Assembly (NCBI GenBank): GCA_020205615.1
Contig: CM035167.1
Coordinates: forward strand, 29,029,130 to 29,093,129
DNA from: Panax quinquefolius
Taxonomy: Eukaryota; Streptophyta; Magnoliopsida; Apiales; Araliaceae
Direction of reading: 5' to 3'
Length of the DNA: 64,000 nt
Positions 22,133-34,740 of the stretch are shown here, piece after piece. The notes under the pieces are model-generated. The model was given only the letters and a program-made list of their open reading frames with translations. It ran no database searches and was not told the origin of the DNA. The position numbers and the translations under genes were made by a program. How positions within the stretch are numbered: position 1 is the first letter of the stretch; each line of letters starts with the position of its first letter.

Positions 22133-25100
22133 TGTAACTAATTTGAGAAATTTGGATCTTATTGTAAAATGATTTTTATTAAATTAAATAATAATAAAAT
22201 TCTGTTATTCGTGTTATCAAGATGGTTGTCATTGTATAACCTATTGATGTTAGAATGTCGTAGTATTTGAGCTACGTGAATGAATTAAAGTGTTTGAATT
22301 TTCAAGACGAAAATAAAAGTTTTCTGAGAAATTTTCTGAAAAACACTATTCATCGGTATTTGCTCGGGATCTATTTTTGAATTTCTGAGAAATACGTAAT
22401 GATAGAATGACAAGGAAAGATGGATTATGTAATAAAAATCTAGTTATGGAAAATATAATATTTAGCTTGCGGACTTAATTTATAAACGTTAAGGAAGGCG
22501 AAGTAGTAATGAATAAGTAATAATTGTATAATACTTAGGTATTGTGCAAAGTAATGAAAACGAGTATAATACGAAGTATTATACGAGTCGGTATGAAGAA
22601 TAGAATATCGTATATAAATTCTATATGAATTAGAGTACGAAAATGATACATAAACTATATGTATATGTATTAAGTAATGTTAATGGACTTGGAAGATTGG
22701 TTAACAATTGGTACAAGTCCAATTGAATAAAATGTTAAGGCCCAATTATTAATTAATGAACCCACTAGTGTTTATTAATGCAAAGCCCAAAGGTTGATTT
22801 AATGTAAGCCCAAACTAGAATCCATGAGTTGTTTGACCCATAGGGCAAACCATATTAATATGGTTAATATGACGACCAAGTTAATGTGGTGACTAAGTTA
22901 AAGTAATGACCAAGTTAAATGAGTAATGACCAAGCATAGGATAAGAGTTGTGATTAGCAAGTAATGAATAGTAAGGAGGTGGCTTAAGGAGGTGGGTTGA
23001 ATTAATGACTAAACTACCCTAGCTTTGCAATTTCTATAAATAGAGAAGTCTTGCTAGCCATTTAACACTTGTTCAAATAATCCAGACATTACAAAGTGCT
23101 TAATTGTTAGAGAGATTAAGTTGCAAATAAGTTACTTCCATAAGTAAGAAGAAGAAAAAGAAGCTACTTACCAAGACCTTCTAAAGTAAGACTTCTTCTC
23201 TAAATTATCTTCTATCTCTATTCATGATAGGTTGATAAGAAAAGATGGATTAAGAAATATGAATGATAAGAAGCAAGAAGAATGTGTAAGTAATGAACTT
23301 AAGCCACATAAGTTGGTAATAAGTCATTTAAGCTAGCATAAGTTATAAACTTATGTGGAAGTATTATGAACTTGTAATAAGTTTATTAAGAGAAGTGATA
23401 TGATGTAAAAGAACTTGTATGATCATATGTATCATGTATACCTAAGTTAAGTTATATGTTAAGAACATATAAGGTATGATGATTAAGAAACTTTAATTGT
23501 CATAAGTCATGAACAATGAAATCTTAAGTAGTTTATAATTTGACAAGTTATAAGCTCATGAAGAAATAAGTCTAAAATCCAACAATGAATATAAGTTGTT
23601 GTAAATAGTATGTTGAGATGTTCACATGATGAATGGAATTTATTTGCAATGTTGAACAAATCATAAGAATGAAGATTTGCCGGAAATTGCACGATTGGAC
23701 GATAATCGTCGAATTTGTAAAATTCTCGGAATAGAAGTCAAATTTTGTGTTTGAACTCAGAACCATTATTTTCCAATGGAGACAAGTCATATTTGGCATT
23801 TAAGAGTTGCGAACTCGAAAATTACCAGATTCCGACTTAGAACGAAGAAACGAGCGTTGAACGTTCACGAACGTTTATCATTTTCGTTAAAAATGAACCA
23901 ATAGGTGAATTTTTAGCAAACGAAGTCAAATAGAAAACATTCTTGCATGAACGCGTAGATTACGTAATTTGTGAACCGTAAGCTTTTGAACGAGCTAATT
24001 CGGACTTATAACGAAGAAGTTATGCGTCCGGGAAGTTCACAAAATTCAAAGACTGAATTTTTTTACGGTGCATACAGAGTTAGGTGGCCATGGCCAACCT
24101 TAAACGAAATGAGTCATGTCGTCAGCGTAACGATTGTCTCGAAAGACTGCTTTGAAGAGTTCCATAGTTGTAACCGTTATAAAATTGTGTAGCCGCATGT
24201 TTCATGTATGCGATCTGAAAATCCTCCTGAGTGTGGTGGCATGGCAGCGGGCCCACTAAGTAAGAGACTTCAAATGGCCAGCAACTGAGCCTCGTAACAA
24301 GGATGGTGATGAATGTTTCTAATTACAAAGAAAAGAAAGCTAATTGATTTAAAAGTAAACACAACCTAAGGAATGTAATGTAACATTGTTTAAACTTTGT
24401 TAAACCTTAAGGATGTTGTATAAAGGTTTAGATAACCTAGTCGAATATAAATGCAAGGATAATGATAAACCGGAACAGATAATAACTGAATCTAATACAC
24501 AATTAGATTGAGATGAATAGTAAGATATAGTCATATACATACTTGATTATATGTGACCTAATGTAAGGCATTATGTGATCATGTATTGTAGAGACTTGAA
24601 AGACTTGAACATAAAGTTAATATCTAAGTAAAGAATATTAAAGGCAAGTATTCTAACTCTTGTCTCAGTTCAATCTGAACAAGTTTTTGAAGTTCATGTA
24701 TTCTTTCGCATGAATTGAGGTATGTTGAAGTTAAAGCCAATTCCTTTGGCTAGACTTGATATATTGATAATCTAGTCATTTATTATCAAATATTATTATC
24801 TTTTGTCAACTACTTAATATGGTTTTCAAAGGAAGACTGAAATGTTAAACAAATGTTTTGTCGGCAAAACAACAGACACGTGAGGTTGCCAAATGCTTAA
24901 ACGTGCATACGTTTAATGGATGTAGTGTTGATCAACATAGAGTACAATAGGCTGATCACCTAGAAGTGCTCGTAAGTAATATCGGGCTTACGGACTTGCT
25001 TCCGGGTTGTCCTTTTCCAATAAAGAATGAATACTCGAGGTCTTTGACCAGAGTGAATGTTTTACTAAATATTGTTATTATTGTAAACATTTTGAAAGAA

Positions 25101-25535
25101 AGATGAAGTGCTATTTTGAATTAGTAATAGTACTTCATAACTATTGTTCAGTTATTGAAGATATAAGATTTGTATGTGTCAAGCATGTTGTTATTGAATT
25201 GTTATACTTGCTGAGCTAGTTATGCTCACTCTTGCTTGAACCATATGAATGCAGCTAAGACTGAACGTCCCGAAGGATCAAAAAAGGATAAAGGAAAAGC
25301 TAAGACAGATTATTAAGCTGTCTTGTAATAGTATAGGTCTATTGTTGTAATGTAACTGATATTATGACAAAGAACCTTTATAATGGGTATAGAACCTGGG
25401 AAATATAAATATTACTTTAAATATATGAAAATTATGTTCGTTCTTTGAGACTTTTCAATTGAATGAATGTATGAATGTTGTACAGTATAGCACCATCTGT
25501 CGAGTTGGAAGATACCCGAATTTGGGGGTGCTACA
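22133..25535 (+). mobile_element. Element A 3' LTR
   Basis: 3,403 bases from TGTAACTAA to GGGGGTGCTACA. It is the only complete LTR of A and the reference for the rearranged 5' copy. The TATA box CTATAAATAG is at 23034-23043. The CpG-rich patch near 24100-24290 is eroded. ORFs inside are not coding. Confidence 0.9.
23034..23043 (+). promoter_or_regulatory. TATA box, A 3' LTR
   Basis: CTATAAATAG about 900 bases into the LTR. This would be the likely core promoter of the family. Confidence 0.55.
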
Positions 25536-27155
25536 ACCTGAATGAATAGTACCCCAACATGAATAATACCCCGACACAAAAAGATTAAAATTTCAATAAG
25601 AAAGTTCAGACCAATATTCTAGTGAAATGATATTAGAAAAAGCGCAACCTCAAAGAATTTTTAATCATTTCAGGAATTATAGAAGCAATACTTGCCATAG
25701 TAAGTTTAGATTTAGGAATATGAAATGAAATAATATATGAAACTGCAAATGAATTTTCACCCGTCATACGGTAGTCCGCATAGACAGATCATTTCCACAA
25801 TTTAATAAATAATGAATACGAAAGGTTACTCACCAGGCATGTGGTAGTCTGCGTAGACAGGTTATTCCCACAGCTTAATAAAGAAATGAATACGACAGGT
25901 TGTTTCCACAGATTAATAAGAAATAGAATGACAACCCTTATGAATATGAATTACTATCACAAACGACTATGAAATAAAATAACACCCTTTACTAATACGG
26001 AAGAAATAATGCCCCTTACCTTAGTAGGAGATTGGATACTTCAATAGTGTAGTAGCAGAATATTCTTCTTCTTTCTTTTTTATTCTCTCTCTATAGTTTC
26101 TCTCACTATAGCTTGTGATTATAACTTTGCTCTTCAAAAATGGTAGGAAAATAATGAATGGATGGAGGAGTATTTATAGGCTAGGAAAAGGTGGCAAATT
26201 ACAAGGTTAATTATACTTTAGTACCTTCATCTTTGCCTCCATTTTTAATTTAGTCCCTCAAGTATTATCAATCTTGCATAACCTCCCCTAATAGTACTTG
26301 CATGTGAACCAAAAGTTCCTTGCATGTGAACCAATAATAATTAATTGCTCATTTATCCGATTAATTGATCGTTTGGTTAATTTAACATCCAGAAATTAAT
26401 TATTATCGAAATAAATGTTGATTTTCACTAACATTACCAATACAATGAGATTATTTTTATCAATAATTATTCATCATTAATATTATAATTCATAATATTG
26501 ACAACTAGATCGTTCCTAGGAAAGAGGGAACTTTCCGATAAGGATTTCTCCTTATTGACGCGTAATTAAATAACCCAACCCCTTCCTCGACAGAACTTTC
26601 TAGACATTGTCTATAATGCAAATAATAATATGAATAACTGTGGCGTGTCAATTATTTATTTAATAATATAAAATATTGTGCAGATGATAATGTGACAATA
26701 ATTGAATCAATAATATGAAATACTATGCAGCAACTACTGTGGCAATTATTGAATACTGAGTGACTTCTTACGTAAGAATAAACAATCAGAGATACTGTGT
26801 GCTACTATTCAACAACGCGTATTACTGTACTTTTGACACAGGGTATTTCAACAGTTTAACGGTAAAAGTCTTGCTGTTATTTTTATAAAAAGGTTATTTT
26901 TGTCGCTTTCTATATCCGACAATTATTCCGTTGTGGGGTCCATCAATGATTGCATTGTTGTACAAATATTTTTCGTCAAAAATAATATTCCCCGACCAAA
27001 CGAATATTCCCCGATAGAACGAATATTTTATGACAACTTGCTTACTTTGTAAAATTTGCACATATCACTCATAACTATAGTATTCATTAAATTATCACCG
27101 TAATATTTATAAGAAAAATTGAATACTTTTATTTCATAAAATTTAGGGTCTTACA
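25536..27155 (-). mobile_element. Old partial LTR related to elements C and F
   Basis: On the minus strand it begins TGTAAGACCC (27155). It shares scattered blocks with F's LTR: the GAATAGTA strings at its left, the GAAAGAGGG / GGATTTCTCCTTA block near 26510-26580 (compare 54045-54110), and the ATATTCCCCGAC stretch near 26985-27015 (compare 54525-54575). It is cut on the left by A's 3' LTR, so A was inserted into it; the other part should lie beyond base 1. A TATA-like site is at 26170-26179 (minus). Confidence 0.75.
26170..26179 (-). promoter_or_regulatory. TATA box, old C-like LTR
   Basis: CTATAAATAC on the minus strand, in the position equivalent to the TATA box of the C/F LTRs. Confidence 0.45.
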
Positions 27156-28025
27156 TGATATCTATAAACTATCATGTGATGGATAACATTGATATATTCT
27201 ACTAGAATATATGTGAAATATACTATGCATATACTAAGGGGGAGTTTTATATTATGGGAGAGTTTGAGTTTTAAATAATAATTTTAAATTATTTTCATCA
27301 TCAAAAAGGGGAAATTGATAGGTATTCAAGTTTTTAGTGTTTATTTTGATGATAATAATAATTGAAAAAAGGGTAATTAAATTAGAATCCTCTCCATATA
27401 ATTTATTTGTGTATGTCAAATCTTATTTATTTTGACCAAAAACGTTTTCCTAAATTGAACTAATATTTTCCTAACCTTGGTAATTTAATATCAAGTGTTA
27501 AAAATATTATTTCACATAATAACATTTCTCCAAAGCAAGGAGGATTCCTATTTTTCTTTCAAAATAAGATATTCCTATTCAAGCTTTCAAAATTATTTTT
27601 ACAAAAAGGGGCAAAAAGAATTTTAATGAAAAATATTTTTGTATCCGTGCTTAATTGATAAAATTTTTTATGTGCGTGTGTACATCCGTGGGTTCATGAA
27701 AAAAAGGAAAGTAAAGGATTTCATTTAATATCATATTTGATAAAAAAGTGAGACATTCTTTTAGGGACAAATCCTTGCTTTACCCGACTATGTGCTGAGA
27801 ATTGGGTCTTTGAAAATTAATTTGGCAGGTGATCATTTAAGCATTTAATGATACCAAAGTAGTCAAAATTTTCTATGGTCTGAAGCTTTAAAAATTTGGA
27901 TGGACTTATGACTGAGCAATCAGTGTGTTTTATCTACTAAAATTCATCCAAGCCCTTCATTTAAAATAAATGAATTTCAGCCTTTGATTTTTCAAAAAGA
28001 CCATTATGCCCCAAGCTTAAAAATC

Positions 28026-28035
28026 CTATAAATAG
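28026..28035 (+). promoter_or_regulatory. TATA box, copia LTR
   Basis: CTATAAATAG about 710 bases into the SIRE-like LTR. Confidence 0.5.
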
Positions 28036-28221
28036 GATGCTTCTTCTTCATTCTAAACTTACCAATTCACTATCAAAGAAAAAGCTTACACATTGCCTAC
28101 ATTATCTTTAAAGTTTTAATCTCTATGTTACTTCAAAACTATGATTATTTGAAGAGAAAATTGGTCACAAGTATTTTGAGATAAGTTGTTTAAATTATTT
28201 GATTAAATTATCTATATTTCA

Positions 28222-28660
28222 TCTATTTATTATTTAGATAAATATCGTAAAATAAATTAACACGTTGATCGTCAAAACGACCCCGAGATACTTCTAATAG
28301 AGAACTATCCGAACCGTCTTTAAATTTCATAGTGATCTATTTATCGAAAAATATTTACATAAGTATCTCAAATATATTTATTATTTATATAAAAATCGTA
28401 AAATAGTTTAACACTTTGATCGTTAAACCCACCCCAAGATACTTCTAATAGAGAACTATCTGAACCGTCTTTGAATTTCTTAGTGATCTTTCTATCGAAA
28501 ATATTTATATAATACTTCATATATTCATTATTTATATAAATATCATAGATTAACAATTGATCGTCAAAACAACCCCGAGATACTTCTAATATAGAACTAT
28601 CGAATTGTCTTTGAATTTTAAGTAGTTTATCGAAAATATTTATATAAATATAAAAGTGTG
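28222..28660 (+). repeat. Three tandem ~150-bp repeats in the copia LTR
   Basis: Units starting near 28222, 28373 and 28520 share TTATTTATATAAA-like starts, GATCGT(C/T)AAA, CCCCGAGATACTTCTAATA and GAACTATC. Periods are about 151 and 147. They lie downstream of the TATA box, so they are probably transcribed. Confidence 0.8.
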
Positions 28661-30815
28661 AAAATTATAAATTTGGTCAAGACTTAGAAAATCCTAAGTG
28701 GCCTTATTTATTTAGTATTCACATAATAGATAAAATATTTTTATATATTCTTTGAGTTAAAAAATATATTTGTTATATAAAGTATTACTTAATTAATTTA
28801 TCGTGTATACTTAATATCTATCATCACAATTATTTAAACATAAACTCATATCTGTTTAATCCATAGAAACACATTCTTTATTATAAGGAATAAATGATTC
28901 TTTATAAACTTGCATTAAGCTATATATTTGCTTATTCAGAAGCATTTTTCGAAATATATTTATCTGCTTAATCAAGAAGCATATTTACTCAAGTATAAAA
29001 GTTTTAAACTTTTATAACTGAACTTAAATTTATATCTTCTTACACAGAAGAATATTCCACATATACAAAGGTTATTAAACTTTTATATAACTACTTGATC
29101 TCAAATTGCTATCTACTTATTTTAGAATCATTTCTCTATCAAAATTTATGTAAAAAGGTAAAAGGGTAGAGTTAGTTTATTTTATGTACCTGTGAGAAAA
29201 ACAAGTAATTCTTCGACCAAGACTAGATTTTTAGAGATATCAGCTGGGAGTTGGGTCTCTAGTGTACTTGTGAGGTGAGGAAAAGACTGCTGTTTCAAGA
29301 CCAGATCATAAAATAGAACTGAACTCAAAAGACGGTACAACTAAGCTTGAGGAAGAAGCTGGGAGTGTAACGCCCCCAAATTCAGATACTTATATCTCAA
29401 ATTTGGTGCTTCACGGTCCAACTCTAATAACATACTAAAATTTCAAACAACGGAATAATAGAATACTTTACATTGTTATAACATAAATATTCTCATCCCA
29501 AGGTCTCACAACCATGAATAACTTAATACATGACTTAAATCCAAACATAACTTAACACATAATATTAAACATGTCTTATTACAACATAATAATAATCTTC
29601 TAGCATAGAGAACTAAAGCTAATCCATAGCCTTTCCCTTTTCCTTAACTTTGCATGAGGGTCCACCTGGCTCTGCCTTAACTGAAATATTTGAGGAAAAC
29701 AAGAATGAGCAAAAAATTTGCCCAACAAGTAATATAGCAATAAGGGTAAACATTCATAAGTATTAAGATATTAATCTCGAAAATATAAAGATGAATGGTA
29801 ATTCAAGAGTTTAAAGAATAATATTGTAAAAAAAGAAACATTAACAGTTCCAAATCTATCCTTTGAATTGAAATAAGAGTCACTAAGGACTGAAAGATTA
29901 TTAACGAAATTCAAAGGTTTCATATTTTCAATTTAAAGAATATTGAATACTGAGTAGTCACTATGGACCAAGAACTTCTGCTAGAATTAACAGTATTTAA
30001 CTAACAATTCAATATAAACAAGTACAATAGGTGATCAGCTTATAGTACCCTACATTATGCATAACATTTAAACATGGTGTTCACGTGTGTGTTGGTTTCC
30101 CAACAAAATATATATACCCCATTTTTTAGGGTTGTTCATCTCAGCAGATAACAAGAGTCCACACCAAGACAATTTTTTTGGATAGCTTTCTAACACATGA
30201 TATTAGTCTAGCCGAGTCAAATGGCTTAGACAACTTTTACAATGCATTTAGGAAAAATTTATAAGTTCAATGCTCATAACATAATTCAAAGTATATAATT
30301 GAAATTGAATTTCGAAATATGAATGATGATTTTTACATTTATAGATATTTTCACAATATATATATATGGTTGATATACCAACAATTTGAAACTCGCACAA
30401 TATTCAAAGTTGTGAAAGTTAGAGAACTTGCCTTTTGCGTAGATTATAAATTTTAAAGCTTAATGTCACTGCAAGGTCTTATATTATCCTATTTATGTAT
30501 ATATACATACACATTAGTTATACAAGCTTGAGACACAAACTATCTCATACACATACTCAATACGTATGTTAAGCAAATACATTAAGTCCTAGCTGAGTTA
30601 CACGATCAGACCATATAGTTACAACATCAACATTGATTTGCCTTTGAAAACTTTATCTAAAAACCTTTTAGAAAGTGTCAAGTATTGATTTAATGTAGTC
30701 ACTATACACTTAAACACTTAGAACATCACGTTCATCGTGTATTATAGCTTAAACCATTAATATATACATGTTACAGTTCTCAGATCATTTTTTAAAAAGC
30801 CAGACATCACTGGCA

Positions 30816-30835
30816 TGTAGCGCGACCGCGCTACA
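30816..30835. repeat. Perfect CpG-rich hairpin in solo LTR
   Basis: TGTAGCGCGACCGCGCTACA has a 9-bp perfect stem with a 2-base loop. A related but imperfect string follows at about 30850-30865. Confidence 0.85.
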
Positions 30836-31814
30836 TTATGACTAGGGAGTCGCGTGACCGCGCTGCTCCCTGTCAAAACCAGGATTGAGTTTTTGATTGC
30901 ACAGATCACTACTTAGCATACTGAAGTTCTAACATAGAGCATATTCACATGTTAATCAGGTTTTGGTTTTACTCTAAGTTTAATTTCAAACCATTTAGTC
31001 TTACTTTCAAATTTCATAGTTTCTTTTTGAAACGTCTCAATTAACAAGTCTAAATAAGTTCAGAATACAAAAGCTAACTATGATAACCATTAATCACATA
31101 ATGAGGCTAAATGAACCTTTACTACGCATGCTCATATGTATCTAATTCATTTGCACATAGTTAGTATGGTCCTCTACTTGAAAACATATTTTAAATCATG
31201 CTTGAATGGTTTATATTATGCCTAACCATATAAACCAACATATTAGTCACGTGTTAAGGCATAAAAGAGCTTGATATGTTTGTACATAAGGTCCTAGTAG
31301 TTTTACGTTCAAAATTTCTAAGTTTTCATCGAAAAGTGGTTATTAGACTATGTTAAGGTATCATGTTATGTGCAAGACATCCTAGAGTACATATTCGAAG
31401 TGTAAAGAATCCTAACATGTCACCCCCATATGATCAGAAATGCAACTAGCACAATGCTCACCCACATTAGTTTTCAAAACTTTAAATTTTCCTTTAAAAC
31501 ACATACCAAACCGAACTAGATAACATATTATATACGATATAACTTGAAACCACATTTCATACCCATTTGTACATATAACTAAGTTTCACACGCTAAAAGG
31601 ATCAGAACTCAAAAGTTACAAGATTCGTCAAAGTTTATTTTCAAGCTTCAGGTTTTCTTTTAAAAACTCATATTAACTCAAGCTAAAATGACTTATTATA
31701 ATCAAAGCAACCTCAATCCATATGTTAGGGTCATTTATATGCATAATCAACCCAAAATAACATGCTCAGAAAGTTAGATTTTAGCAAACAACATTTTCAA
31801 AGGCTAACTAACTG

Positions 31815-31824
31815 CGCGGCCGCG
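31815..31824. repeat. CGCGGCCGCG palindrome in solo LTR
   Basis: Ten-base perfect palindrome in the second CpG-rich patch. A similar GCGCGGCCACGCC lies about 35 bases on. Confidence 0.8.
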
Positions 31825-32206
31825 TTGGTTTGAACTAAGGAAGGGCGCGGCCACGCCACTTCAGTTCAACATCGAACTTGGCTCTGCTTCTGCAGAAACT
31901 CATAAGGTATATTGGTTATACCTCCTAATTGTAATTCAAACTTGCCATATATTAACCATAACATGTATACAAACTCAAATAGCATAATGATATCAACTTC
32001 CAACTCACTTAACAAGTATTTCAAGAAATTTCCAATAATTTGAAGAACTCTAAAATTAAGAATATACATATGAGTATTACCTTCTTGAAGTTAAATTGCT
32101 AACTTTTGCTTCTAAATTTTAGGTTGTCTTCCAATTCCAGCAACACTCACTCTCTAATTGCACTTAATAGAGATTCTAGCAACTCAATTAGAGAAAGGGA
32201 AGCTTC

Positions 32207-32217
32207 CAATTTATAGC
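32207..32217 (-). promoter_or_regulatory. TATA-like site, solo LTR
   Basis: GGCTATAAATT on the minus strand, about 1 kb from the LTR start. Confidence 0.4.
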
Positions 32218-33580
32218 CAAGCTATTATCCAATGTATGGGTTTTGCCCTAAGAATGAAACCGAAGGGAAGAAGAAGAAGTCGTTGGATATGAGGAATTTG
32301 GTGAAAAGCCACTACCAACTCCTTCACCAGCCATTTTCTAGCCATCATTTGCATCACTGAGTGCACGTAATGAAGAGGCTAGGTTACTGTTATAGTATTG
32401 CTGAGACAGTTAATATGGGACAAGGAGTTTGTTTTGGTCTGCAGTAGCAAAATGGTTACTAATACACTTAGGTTTATTTCCTTTTTTACTTATTAATTTA
32501 CATTTGATGACTTAATGTTATTTCATAGGCTTTAGTTATGGACACAAATACACATAATCATATACTCTATGTACATTAGGTTAGTTCAAATAATATTTGA
32601 ATTGGACTAAAATATAAATTAGTAGAATATTAACAACCCATTACTTTTCATAAATTTATTATCCCAATTACACATAAATATGAAAATAAACATTTAATAG
32701 CAAATATTTATTTACTTAAATTTATCTTCTCCCATACATTTAAAATACACATTTAATTAGTTTACCATTATATCACACAAGGCTCTTTTATTCCGATTCG
32801 GTAGAATAACATAAATTAAGATTATTATTATATAGTCTCACACACTAATAATATTCACATTATAATAATACCCTTAATAACCCATAATATATATTATACA
32901 TGATGTTATTTTAATTATATGCTCGCGTAACATGTATAATTGCACATTAACAAATAACTAATAAAGATAACAACACTAATTAGTCCATTGCATTATTTAA
33001 CCATTTCCTCATTAATTTAATTAATGAATTACTTAGTCCACAGTTATGCCACACTAGACATATCACATAAGCTTAATTAAGCTTATTATCATTTCCACCA
33101 CATTACTTACTCATCACATATTTGATTTAATTCAATTTGAATTATCACATTTGAAGACATAAATATATATGTATTCAACATAGATACTCAACCTTTTATT
33201 AATTAAATTATTAATAGTATTAATAAAATTCATGGATATTACAGGAAGCTTGATGTCAAAGATAGTTAGTTGAGAATAGTTCTAAGTTTGTCTATAAAAT
33301 TTTATAAAGGCTTCTCTGCCTGTTGAAGGAGTATTTATTACTGATAGTAATATGATCTCAAGTCCTGGAGAAGAACTTGAGACTGGACGTAGCAACATAC
33401 CCGAAATTTATGTTGTGAACCAAATAATCTCTGTGCATTGTGTGATTGAATTTTTTCTGTCTTGCATATTAATTTCTAACACTGCAAATTAATTATCAAA
33501 AAAATTCAAAAAGGTTTAAGATAATTTTTAAATTTGTAATAATTTATTCAACCCCCTTCTAGATTATTATTGGACTTTTA

Positions 33581-33966
33581 GTTTTGTCCATTCTTTCTCG
33601 CTTGCCTAATCATCATCTTGTCTGATGTTTTAATTAGTACTTTAGTTGATTAAATTACCAGGAACTCCAATTGATTGGGTGCATGGAACCAAATCGGGTA
33701 TGAAAAACACTACATATGGTAGAATGGAAAAGACATCTAGTTCTTTGACCATGATTCAGAATGATATTACCCATTTCATGGAACATATGACGATACGAGT
33801 TTCCTGATAATCCTATCTTAGCATGTGTTAACATTATATCTCTTTTATGGTGCAGCTCGAACGGGCTTTCGTCACAATTGAGAACAAGATTATTGAGAAG
33901 CCCTCTATATGTGCTTATGAGCACCTCATACAAAGTTTTAAGAAATGGGATGTATCAAATTCTTAT
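33581..33966. other. Unassigned DNA between copia LTR and minisatellite
   Basis: A 92-codon open frame on the minus strand (33655-33933) and a 69-codon one on the plus strand (33847-34056) overlap. Neither has a family I recognise. The plus-strand sequence has TTATGGTGCAG at 33846-33856, which resembles a splice acceptor, before a frame reading LERAFVTIENK. This could be a scrap of a host gene or a captured exon; evidence is weak. Confidence 0.3.
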
Positions 33967-34402
33967 GGTCTGTTGTTTTCAAAATCTGTTTACAGAAACA
34001 TCATGTTGTCTTTAGTTTCATATGGACGTATTCTGATGGTCTGTTTTTCCGAATAGTCAGTTTATAGAAACTTCATGTATTCTTTGGTTTCGTATGGACA
34101 TATTCTCACGACATATTGTTCTTAATAATCTGTTTACAGAAACTTCATGATGTCTTTAGATTCGTATGGACATATTCTCATGGCCTGTTGTTTTGGATAA
34201 TCTATTTACAGAAACTTAAAGTTGTCTTTGGTTTTGTTATTTTGTATGACATATTATAATGATCTGTTGTTGTTCTAGATAATTTGTTTATAAAATCTTC
34301 ATTATGTCTTAGTTTCGTATAGACATAGTCTGATGATCTGTTGTTGTTCCGGAGAATCTTTGTACATAAACTTCGAATCGTCTTTAGTTTTGTATGGACA
34401 TA
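33967..34402 (+). repeat. Minisatellite, about six ~71-bp units
   Basis: Units begin near 33967, 34038, 34108, 34181, 34260 and 34336. Shared pieces are GGTCTGTTGTT, TTTACAGAAACTTCATG and TCTTTAGTTTCGTATGGAC. Units diverge from each other, so the array is old. Confidence 0.8.
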
Positions 34403-34561
34403 AGGTGATATTTCAATTTTGTCTTTTATAAATATTTCCTAGTTTTTCACCGACGGACATGCATGTACAAAACAGTGTTCCCTGTCACTGTTGGTCATGT
34501 ATTAGCCATCATTTTTTTATTTCCAAAATTAAAGACATTTTGTTTTAGTACCCAAAAAAAT

Positions 34562-34740
34562 AGGCTGAATGACACTTTTGTCCCTCCAAGTTACCATTCA
34601 CTTACAAAGTCGTCCCTAAAGTTCATTTTTCATCAGTTAGATCGTTAAGGTGACATTTTTTGTCATTTCCATTACCCCTACACGATTAGACCCCAAGCCG
34701 ACCCATTTTGACCCAACCCGACCTAATTTGACCCAACCCC
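34562..34740 (+). repeat. Left terminal inverted repeat
   Basis: Pairs with 35344-35534 in inverted orientation, imperfectly. Confidence 0.75.

Larger units (their letters stand above)
2071..25535 (+). mobile_element. Element A: Tekay-like Ty3/gypsy chromovirus, interrupted by B
   Basis: In order: truncated 5' LTR (2071-4693), iMet-type primer-binding site (4697), extra ORF (4870-5486), gag (5795), pol with protease, RT, RNase H, integrase and chromodomain tail (to 10248, resuming 22030-22088), polypurine tract (22120-22132) and 3' LTR (22133-25535). Element B (10249-22024) is inserted in the chromodomain coding end. The domain order PR-RT-RH-INT-CHD and the LTRs longer than 3 kb fit the Tekay/Del clade. 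The target duplication cannot be checked because the left LTR end is rearranged; the right flank begins ACCTG. The element has several stop codons, one gag frameshift and a mutated integrase active site. Confidence 0.9.
29366..33243 (-). mobile_element. Solo gypsy-type LTR inserted in the copia LTR
   Basis: 3,878 bases from TGTAACGCCCCC to GGATATTACA, with no internal region and copia LTR on both sides. The flanks GGGAG (29361-29365) and GGAAG (33244-33248) are a 5-bp duplication with one change. On the minus strand it runs TGTAATATCC to GGGGGCGTTACA, as in B. A TATA-like GGCTATAAATT lies at about 32207-32217 (minus). Two CpG-rich patches (30811-30870, 31811-31860) stand out in AT-rich sequence. 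It probably arose by LTR-LTR recombination. Confidence 0.85.
27156..33580 (+). mobile_element. SIRE-like Ty1/copia 3' end and LTR, split by a solo LTR
   Basis: 27156-27315 has the non-coding tail of a copia element ending in a purine tract (AAAAAGGGGAAAT). The LTR starts at TGATAGGTATTC (27316) and shows the early TTTTGATGATAA string typical of SIRE/Maximus LTRs. After the interruption at 29366-33243 it resumes, with ATTCAACCCCCTTCTAG near 33550, again typical of that group's LTR end. The exact 3' end is unclear (about 33580). No coding region of this element is in the window. The clade name rests on remembered hallmarks. Confidence 0.65.

Noticed and set aside
33655..33933. 92-codon minus-strand ORF as a host gene
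   Set aside because: No recognisable family, partly overlaps a plus-strand frame, and runs up to a minisatellite. Recorded only as unassigned.
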